From assembly GCA_003543115.1 (NCBI GenBank), contig DPJH01000018.1, forward strand, positions 736 to 9,113: 8,378 nt of DNA, in the 5' to 3' direction. Source of the DNA: Candidatus Moraniibacteriota bacterium. Lineage in GTDB: Bacteria; Patescibacteriota; Minisyncoccia; Moranbacterales; UBA2206. This document shows positions 1 to 5,611 of the stretch, one piece after another. Positions within the stretch are counted from its first letter, which is position 1. Every line of letters starts with the position of its first letter. The notes beneath the pieces are model-generated. The model had not been told where the DNA came from and did not search any database. It saw nothing but the letters and a program-made list of their open reading frames with translations. The position numbers and the translations under genes were made by a program.

Positions 1-1689
1 AGTATCCCAAGTTATAGTAGCGCTATTGGTTGTTATTGCTACAGGAGGATTGGAAACATTAGAAATAACCGGAGGAGTTGCATTTGCCCCTCCTTCTCCA
101 TCAGGAGAATCGCTTACAATATCTGAGAACTCAGCAATATTATTATGAATATCTTCTACTGAAACTTTATAATAATAAGTATTTTCATTAGAAAGGCCTT
201 GATCCAAATAATAATTTACATTTCTGTCTGAAATAGAGTCTATCAATGAATAGCTTGAGCCGTCGGTACTTCTCCAAATATTATATTTAGAAAATCCAGC
301 TCCTACTTCAAAAGCTCCTGCTACTTCCCAAGAAACAAGCTCGCGATACTCATTAGTTGAATTATTGGAGATATCATAAAAAACAATATTGCGGAGCTTT
401 TCCGGTGTTGTCTCCGTAGCTGTCGTATAATTTCCATGGGCATCTTTTATTCTTACATAAACCGTAGCTGGATCACTGGTTAAATTTGAATAATTATATT
501 CAGCGCTAAAAGCCCCGTAACTTGCATCATTGAAATCAGAAAAATTGGAAACAATCATTTGGTAGGAAGAATCATCTATCGGAGTGGTCAAGTGTAATTT
601 ATTTTCATTGTTATTAATGAAAAAAGATACACTAGTCGGATTTTTTGTGTCCAACTCAAATCCATTGGATTTTCCGTAACCCAGATTATTTGCACCTTCG
701 GAGTCGTTAGCCCTAACTCTCACTTTAAAATTAGATGCATTATTATAAATTTCCGGATAATCAATTTTAGCGTTCCAAGATAAATTATAGGAATTCCAAT
801 CTACCTCTTCAACAGAAATTCCGCTTCCCACATCGCCGCTTACCGTGCTGGCATTTGCCCAGACTTCTCCGCCCTCAACACCACAATTAGAACTGCAATA
901 TTGAAGATTGATAATCACCTCGCCAGGAGTAAGGTTGCTTGGAAAATCCGTATCAGAATCTCTTACATCATAGGAAACATTAACTATTCCATTTGCATCT
1001 TGTGAAGCCGTTACATTTTGCAATTCAGGAGGAGCATTAACCACATACTGAACTGTTACATCCTGAAGGGTAGGACTGCTTACTCCGTCAGAAATTAAGA
1101 TTGCCCTATATTGTATCCAATGATCTCCCGATCCATCTTTTACAACATTAGGCATGGCCTCACCTCCGCTTTCATCCATAAAATAAGTATTTATTGTTCC
1201 ATCCGGACCCATCCAATTTGTCCAAGCTCCCGGAATTCCTGCATTATCAGGAGCAGTTCTAACTTGAAAGTTTATATCCGTACCTGATTGTAAATTTTCA
1301 TGCCACCTTATTTTTGAGAGAATATTGGAAGAATCTGATGTATTATAGGGAGATGATGTCATATATCCAGGAGAAGGAAAAGAATAATAATTAAAGGTTA
1401 CACCATTAAATGCGGGTGTTATATCGGTGTTAGCCGTAGAAATACTTATTCTAAATTGAAAAAATCTTTTCGCCCCAAAAGAAGATATATCCCCTCCAGA
1501 AGAAATATTGCTAATCCAATCAGTCCAACTTGCATCAGGCGTTAAAGAACTCCCCGCCCTAACATCGACCAAAATAGCTGTCCCAATAGGAGTATTGAGA
1601 GAATAATCCACAGTTGTGTATGTTCGAATGCTTTTAGTATCAATAACCGCTGAAGTAAAATTACCGGAACTGTTATAAAAAGTTTTCCC
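1..1689 (-). other. Beta-sandwich stalk modules of the giant surface protein
   Basis: This part encodes residues 974-1536. Two related modules come first, at about 974-1090 and 1095-1190. Both carry a V/Q-V-R-x-G/A strand, a W-x-x-W signature (SWTDWI, AWTNWM), a Q-(F/Y)-R strand and a closing TP.F.GV.F.Y or SPTLQDVTVQY strand. An Ig/PKD-like module with a close Cys pair (YCSSNC, C1238 and C1242) follows at about 1190-1322. Next come a short module at about 1323-1404, an FN3 domain at about 1405-1500 (YNIWRSTDGSSY ... TYYYKVSVED), and the start of another FN3-like domain from about 1510 (PPVISNVS ... SATITWDT) that is cut by the window edge. Such strings act as extracellular spacers or binding modules in many bacterial surface proteins. 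The boundaries are estimates by eye. Confidence 0.7.
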
Positions 1690-4608
1690 TACTTTCATAT
1701 TTCCACTGGCAGATCCCCAAACAGAAACAGGCAAAAGAGTTCCATCAACCCTATTATTTCCCAATTCACCATAGGAATTTATTCCCCAATTCCAAACCAA
1801 TGAGTCGCTTGATTTAATTATAGTTGAATTTGCAAATCCAGCTTCAACAAAAGAAACACCAGTAAATCCTGAACTCCCATTTGAATTTAAAACCTGAACA
1901 GGAAGGTTTTTATTTACAATGCTATTATTGCCCAATTGTCCATTACCATTCAATCCCCAAGCAAAAGCAGTATTATCACTTTTCATTACCAAACAATGGT
2001 TACTTCCTGTAGCTATCTTAGAAATGTCAGAAAGAAAGCCTGTTCCAGTTGAATTCTTTACTTGAAGCGGCAATAAAGAGTTATCAATATTTGTCCCCTC
2101 TCCCAATTGACCATTGCCGTTCCACCCCCAACTCCAGACGCTTCCATCTGTCTTAAGGGCTAAAGAATGAGCATACCCAGCAGATATGCTACTCACATTA
2201 TTAATATTTAGCACTTGAATCGGAGTTAATTTTCCGCTAACAGTATTGTCTCCCAATTGACCATTTGCATTATGCCCCCAACTAAAAACCGTTCCATCAT
2301 TTTTTGCCACCAAAACAAAATTACTACCAGCAGAAATACTCGAAACATTATTCAAAAATCCAGCCCCTCCTACTCCCAAAACCTGAACTGGTAGATTTTT
2401 ATAATTTGTTGAATTATCCCCTAATTGGCCCCTGTCATTTTTTCCCCAAGCCCAAACCGTTCCATCTGATCTAAGAGCCACGGAATAATCTTCTCCAGCT
2501 GAAATAGCAACCACATTAGTCAAAAATCCAGTTCCAGCTGCATCTTTCACTTGCACCGGATTATATCTGGTTGAAATCCATGTTCCATCACCTAATTCGC
2601 CTAAAGATCCTCTTCCCCACGCCCAAACAGTTCCGTCCGATCTGCGAGCCAAAGAATGATAATCTCCAGCGGCTACTTCCACTATATTTTCTAAATTTCC
2701 AAATCCGCCGGGACCGCGCACTTGAATCGGGGTAAGCCTATTTTGCCCTGCTGTTGTTCCCAATTGCCCATTTCCGTTTCCTCCCCAATCCCAAACTGTT
2801 CCATCCGTTTTAAGCGCTATCGTATGATAGCGACCAGAAGATACGCTTTGAACATCTGGAATATTCCCATTAGCCGGACCCCAAGTGCTAATGGGAGTTC
2901 TAACAGGATCAACTGTATTATTGCCCAGCTGACCTTTATCATTTTTTCCCCATGACCAAACAGAACCATCAGAATCCGTCTTAAAAGCCACTGCATATCC
3001 ATCTCCTCCATCAATAAAAGATACCTGAGACAGATTTCCAGTAGCACCCGTATCTAAAATTTGAAATGGAAGCGATCTTTCTGTTAAAGCATTATCTCCC
3101 AATTGACCAGTCGAATCATAACCCCAAGACCAAGCCTTTCCATCATTTTTTACAGCCAAAGAAAATTTATTTCCTGTTGCTATGGAGACGATATCGGTTA
3201 AAAAGCCTGTTCCAGTCGAATCAAGCACCTGCACTGGAGTCTTCTTATCAATAAAACTGTTTATACCTAATTGACCTTTGTCATTTTTTCCCCATGACCA
3301 AACAGTTCCATCAGACTTAAGTGATAGAGAATGCGTACCATCAGCAGAAACAGATATTATAGAAGATAAGTTTCCCATACCATCAACTCCCAAAACTTGA
3401 ACTGGAACATATGAGTCCGCATATGAATTATTTCCTAGTTGACCTGAATCATTTTTTCCCCATGCCACGACAGTTCCATCAGATTTAACAGCTAACGCAT
3501 ACGAGGCTCCAGCTGAAATGGAAGCGACGGAAGAAAGGAATTCGACTCCTCCCACCCCTAAAACTTGAACTGGATAATGTTTTTCCACAATCGTATTGTC
3601 ACCTAATTGGCCTACAGTATTTTTACCCCAGCTCCAAACTGTTCCATCGGATTTGAGGGCCAAAGAATAGCCCTCCCCAGCTGAAACAGAAATTACATTG
3701 CTTAACACTCCAATTCCACCAGGACCAACCACTTGAACTGGAATATTCTTAAGAGATACTAGATTGTTTCCTAATTGTCCATTATCATTATTTCCCCAAG
3801 ACCAAACTGTTCCATCGGATTTGAGGGCCAAAGAATGGTTAGTTCCCGCACTAACCATCTCTATATCATTCAAATAACCGCTCCCCCCTGCCCCTACCAC
3901 CTGAACTGGGGTATAGCGATCAATCAAGGTTTTATCTCCCAGTTGACCGCTCGTATTTTCTCCCCAGCTCCAAACGCTATTATCTGACTTTATCGCCAAA
4001 ACAAAACTGTTACCGGCAGAAATTGCAGCTACACCGGAAAAACTCAAATCTATATGAGCTCCTTGGCCAGCCCCTCTGGTTTTTGTTTGAAAATGGTTTC
4101 CAGCATTAAAGCCTCCTCCGTTATGAGTATCTTCCAATCCTGTGTCTGAAGTTTGAACAGATGATCCAGCTGTCCAATCAAGTTCAATATCATTTCCTGA
4201 ATTGACCGTCTTCACAAAAGAATCCTTGGAAGAAAATTCACTCCATCCATTCTGGCTGCCTGGATGAATCGCATCATTGGAAGTTTGTCCGCCTGACCAA
4301 CTCAGTTGATTCCAATAATATGTGGCTCCATAAATTGAAGGGGTATCCTTAAATACGATTGCAATGATAATCGCGATAACAAGAGCAGCCGTATAAGCTT
4401 TTTTATATTTTATTTTTTTTGCTATATGCAAAAAACCATTAATTAAACTTTTTGATTTTCTCCAATAAGATTTTCCACTATTCCCTCTTGATAGCGTCGC
4501 TTTTCCATTAAGGCGGCAAGAAGCAACGGAAAACATTCCATCCACCGATTTTTTATATTGTTTTTTATTTCTATTTTCCAGAATGTCCATCTTAAATATA
4601 AAGCTCAT
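1..4608 (-). CDS. Giant membrane-anchored surface protein with 14 RCC1 blades and FN3-like modules (C-terminus outside window)
   Basis: The frame is open from ATG at 4608 to base 1 (1536 codons, no stop), so the gene is 3'-partial. Residues 1-70 are polar and lysine-rich. Residues 71-86 (AYTAALVIAIIIAIVF) form one membrane helix preceded by lysines, which suggests an inside-to-outside signal anchor. Residues 96-187 form a Trp/Gly/Ser-rich module starting TYYWNQLSWSGG. Residues 196-973 hold 14 RCC1-type repeats of about 56 residues (S-A-G ... LALKSDGTVWSWG ... GQLG ... PVQV). Residues 974-1536 are beta-sandwich modules including FN3. RCC1 repeats fold as seven-bladed propellers that usually bind other macromolecules; no catalytic motif is visible. 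A cell-surface adhesion or recognition role is inferred, and the partner is unknown. An in-frame ATG at 4590 is an alternative start; neither has a clear Shine-Dalgarno. A TATAAT box lies about 55 nt upstream. Certain as a gene, tentative as to role. Confidence 0.93.
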   Translation of the reverse strand, partial: MSFIFKMDILENRNKKQYKKSVDGMFSVASCRLNGKATLSRGNSGKSYWRKSKSLINGFLHIAKKIKYKKAYTAALVIAIIIAIVFKDTPSIYGATYYWNQLSWSGGQTSNDAIHPGSQNGWSEFSSKDSFVKTVNSGNDIELDWTAGSSVQTSDTGLEDTHNGGGFNAGNHFQTKTRGAGQGAHIDLSFSGVAAISAGNSFVLAIKSDNSVWSWGENTSGQLGDKTLIDRYTPVQVVGAGGSGYLNDIEMVSAGTNHSLALKSDGTVWSWGNNDNGQLGNNLVSLKNIPVQVVGPGGIGVLSNVISVSAGEGYSLALKSDGTVWSWGKNTVGQLGDNTIVEKHYPVQVLGVGGVEFLSSVASISAGASYALAVKSDGTVVAWGKNDSGQLGNNSYADSYVPVQVLGVDGMGNLSSIISVSADGTHSLSLKSDGTVWSWGKNDKGQLGINSFIDKKTPVQVLDSTGTGFLTDIVSIATGNKFSLAVKNDGKAWSWGYDSTGQLGDNALTERSLPFQILDTGATGNLSQVSFIDGGDGYAVAFKTDSDGSVWSWGKNDKGQLGNNTVDPVRTPISTWGPANGNIPDVQSVSSGRYHTIALKTDGTVWDWGGNGNGQLGTTAGQNRLTPIQVRGPGGFGNLENIVEVAAGDYHSLARRSDGTVWAWGRGSLGELGDGTWISTRYNPVQVKDAAGTGFLTNVVAISAGEDYSVALRSDGTVWAWGKNDRGQLGDNSTNYKNLPVQVLGVGGAGFLNNVSSISAGSNFVLVAKNDGTVFSWGHNANGQLGDNTVSGKLTPIQVLNINNVSSISAGYAHSLALKTDGSVWSWGWNGNGQLGEGTNIDNSLLPLQVKNSTGTGFLSDISKIATGSNHCLVMKSDNTAFAWGLNGNGQLGNNSIVNKNLPVQVLNSNGSSGFTGVSFVEAGFANSTIIKSSDSLVWNWGINSYGELGNNRVDGTLLPVSVWGSASGNMKVGKTFYNSSGNFTSAVIDTKSIRTYTTVDYSLNTPIGTAILVDVRAGSSLTPDASWTDWISNISSGGDISSFGAKRFFQFRISISTANTDITPAFNGVTFNYYSFPSPGYMTSSPYNTSDSSNILSKIRWHENLQSGTDINFQVRTAPDNAGIPGAWTNWMGPDGTINTYFMDESGGEAMPNVVKDGSGDHWIQYRAILISDGVSSPTLQDVTVQYVVNAPPELQNVTASQDANGIVNVSYDVRDSDTDFPSNLTPGEVIINLQYCSSNCGVEGGEVWANASTVSGDVGSGISVEEVDWNSYNLSWNAKIDYPEIYNNASNFKVRVRANDSEGANNLGYGKSNGFELDTKNPTSVSFFINNNENKLHLTTPIDDSSYQMIVSNFSDFNDASYGAFSAEYNYSNLTSDPATVYVRIKDAHGNYTTATETTPEKLRNIVFYDISNNSTNEYRELVSWEVAGAFEVGAGFSKYNIWRSTDGSSYSLIDSISDRNVNYYLDQGLSNENTYYYKVSVEDIHNNIAEFSDIVSDSPDGEGGANATPPVISNVSNPPVAITTNSATITWDT
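1690..2844 (-). repeat. RCC1 blades 8-14 (second predicted beta-propeller)
   Basis: Seven further repeats encode residues 589-973. Blade 11 is short (about 50 residues, linker VLNINNVSS instead of a G-G-x-G-F-L linker). Blades 13 and 14 are the most diverged (AFAWG, VWNWG). Blade 14 ends LPVSVWGSASGNMKV, which echoes the end of blade 7 (TPISTWGPANGN). The array stops here, and the following residues are a different beta-rich module. Confidence 0.83.
2845..4023 (-). repeat. RCC1 blades 1-7 (first predicted beta-propeller)
   Basis: Seven consecutive repeats of about 56 codons (roughly 168 nt) encode residues 196-588 of the giant surface protein. Each has the pattern (I/V)SAG, then a hydrophobic strand with LALKSDGTVWSWG, a GQLG turn, and a PVQV strand. 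Blade 7 is atypical: it has a two-residue insertion (KTDSDGSVWSWG) and replaces the PVQV strand with TPISTWGPANGN. It looks like a closing blade. Seven blades is the known count of one RCC1 propeller. Treating this as a separate fold unit is an inference from the blade count and the special last blade. Confidence 0.85.
3634..3836 (-). repeat. Perfect 35-nt direct repeat between RCC1 blades 2 and 3
   Basis: Bases 3634-3668 and 3802-3836 are identical over 35 nt and lie exactly 168 nt apart, one 56-codon blade. They encode the same SLALKSDGTVW core. Other blades encode nearly the same residues with different codons, so this identity at the DNA level exceeds what protein conservation requires. 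Confidence 0.8.
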
Positions 4609-4663
4609 CCCGCTTTGAGAAAATAATGATCTTTGAGTTAATTAAAGCTGTCTATCTCTTTAA

Positions 4664-4692
4664 ATTATACTACTTTTTGCGGCAATTCACTA
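4664..4692 (-). promoter_or_regulatory. Putative promoter of the giant surface-protein gene
   Basis: A perfect TATAAT (minus strand, 4664-4669) lies in the 95-nt gap between the secreted-protein stop and the giant-gene start. With a 17-nt spacer the -35 position (4687-4692) reads TAGTGA, a weak match. Transcription would begin near 4657 and leave a leader of about 50 nt. The -10 box is convincing and the -35 is not. Confidence 0.5.
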
Positions 4693-4703
4693 ATAGCCAC
4701 AAC

Positions 4704-5387
4704 CTATATTTTTGCTGCTACCACATAAAATACAGAATTGGCATATATGCCCGATTTTTGAGTCGCCGGAACATCAATCTTATATTCTACATTGGTGATA
4801 TCTTCACCGCTAGTATATCCATTTTTTGTATGGAAAACAGTCATAGTATCAGGAATGGAGGCATAATAATAATCCGGATTGCTATACCATTTTGCTTCAA
4901 CATTCGTACCGGATTTGACAGTAAATCCCAACCCCACTCCACTCCATGAACATGGAGCTCCTATGGAACATGAATAGCTAGGTATGGTAGTTATGTTATC
5001 TTCATGAGTCAGATTCCTATTTTGAAAAATGGCCATATCGTATCCGCCCCAAGCATCAGTGATTACTGTTAAAGACGTATTTTTAATCATACTGCTTCCG
5101 GCAATTATGTTTCCAAAATCAGCTACCGAAGAGTTCACTGCTAAAGAAATGCCGAAGTTTGTCTCTGATTCAAATCCGCTTCCTAATGCAAAATTTTCAC
5201 TCGATCCATTTCCGATAAAAGGTTCTCCCTCTGAATCAAGAATAGAAAAATTAGTTGAGCCGCTCTCTCCGCCACCTGAATTAACAGAGTCAACTATGAT
5301 GTTATAGTTAGCGCTTTGCATGGAAAAGACCCAGCTAGGCAAACCTAGAACAAAAAATATGGTTAATATTTTTATTGTTTTTTTCAT
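4704..5387 (-). CDS. Secreted beta-rich protein with cleavable signal peptide
   Basis: A 227-residue exported protein of unknown function. The N-terminus MKKTIKILTIFFVLGLPSW is a classical Sec signal peptide, with probable cleavage after VFS (residue 22). The mature part opens with SANYNIIVDSVNSGGGESGS and later NFALGSGF, a glycine-rich pattern seen at the start of many secreted Patescibacteria proteins. A beta-rich domain follows (AVNSSVADFGNII ... TVITDAWGGYDM) and ends with IDVPATQKSGIYANSVFYVV, resembling the closing strands of WxL-like or Ig-like surface domains. Two cysteines at about 140 and 146 (CSIGAPC) could form a disulfide. There is no sortase motif and no C-terminal membrane helix. 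I chose ATG at 5387 because it places the signal peptide at the N-terminus; an in-frame GTG at 5408 would add seven residues. The gene ends 95 nt before the giant surface gene, which suggests a related envelope role, but each has its own -10 box. Confidence 0.88.
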   Translation of the reverse strand: MKKTIKILTIFFVLGLPSWVFSMQSANYNIIVDSVNSGGGESGSTNFSILDSEGEPFIGNGSSENFALGSGFESETNFGISLAVNSSVADFGNIIAGSSMIKNTSLTVITDAWGGYDMAIFQNRNLTHEDNITTIPSYSCSIGAPCSWSGVGLGFTVKSGTNVEAKWYSNPDYYYASIPDTMTVFHTKNGYTSGEDITNVEYKIDVPATQKSGIYANSVFYVVAAKI

Positions 5388-5435
5388 ATATTTATTTACT
5401 ATTTTCACTTAAAAAAATCGTTTATATCTTATTTA

Positions 5436-5444
5436 ATTATACCA
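5436..5444 (-). promoter_or_regulatory. Extended -10 promoter of the secreted-protein gene
   Basis: The minus strand reads TGGTATAAT, a perfect -10 box with the TGn extension. This can compensate for the lack of a recognisable -35: the -35 region is a T-rich TTTTCT. A TTGATA at 5454-5459 is only 12 nt upstream, too close to serve. The predicted start near 5430 gives a leader of about 43 nt to the ATG at 5387. Confidence 0.6.
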
Positions 5445-5557
5445 AAAAAAAACTATCAAGAAAAGCTTTATTTAAAAAACAAAAAATCTTTTTTGACAAT
5501 TCAACAGGAAGAATATCCAACTGATACGAGTATGGACATCCTTGATGTTTTTTACAT

Positions 5558-5590
5558 AAAAAAAGACTTGGAAAATACAAGTCTTTTTTT
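5558..5590 (-). terminator. Intrinsic terminator after gyrB (possibly bidirectional)
   Basis: An inverted repeat (AAAAAAAGACTTG and CAAGTCTTTTTTT) flanks a 7-nt loop and begins about 21 nt past the gyrB stop codon. The core GACTTG/CAAGTC is followed by a T-run on the minus strand and mirrored by an equal T-run on the plus strand, so it could stop transcription from either side. It separates gyrB from the two surface-protein genes. Confidence 0.8.
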
Positions 5591-5611
5591 CAAAAAATAT
5601 ATTTTACTGTT

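Noticed and set aside
1690..4023. Regularly spaced repeats of about 168 nt, checked as a possible CRISPR or satellite array
   Set aside because: The repeats keep one long open frame, diverge at the DNA level and encode RCC1 blades. Their unit is far too long for CRISPR repeats.
2722..5307. Plus-strand and alternate-frame ORFs of 60-107 codons across the surface-protein genes
   Set aside because: They are shadows of the minus-strand coding frames, with no promoter, start context or family-like sequence of their own.
5493..5521. Plus-strand promoter from the perfect TTGACA at 5493
   Set aside because: Seventeen nt downstream the sequence is TCCAAC, not a -10 box; GAATAT is only 12 nt away.
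5501..5539. Minus-strand 12-codon ORF after the gyrB terminator (AAGG directly before ATG)
   Set aside because: It is very short, the AAGG abuts the ATG with no spacing, and nothing supports translation.
5516..5550. Hammerhead-like or other self-cleaving ribozyme suggested by CTGAT and nearby stems
   Set aside because: The required CUGAUGA and GAAA core elements are not both present, and no three-stem arrangement could be drawn.
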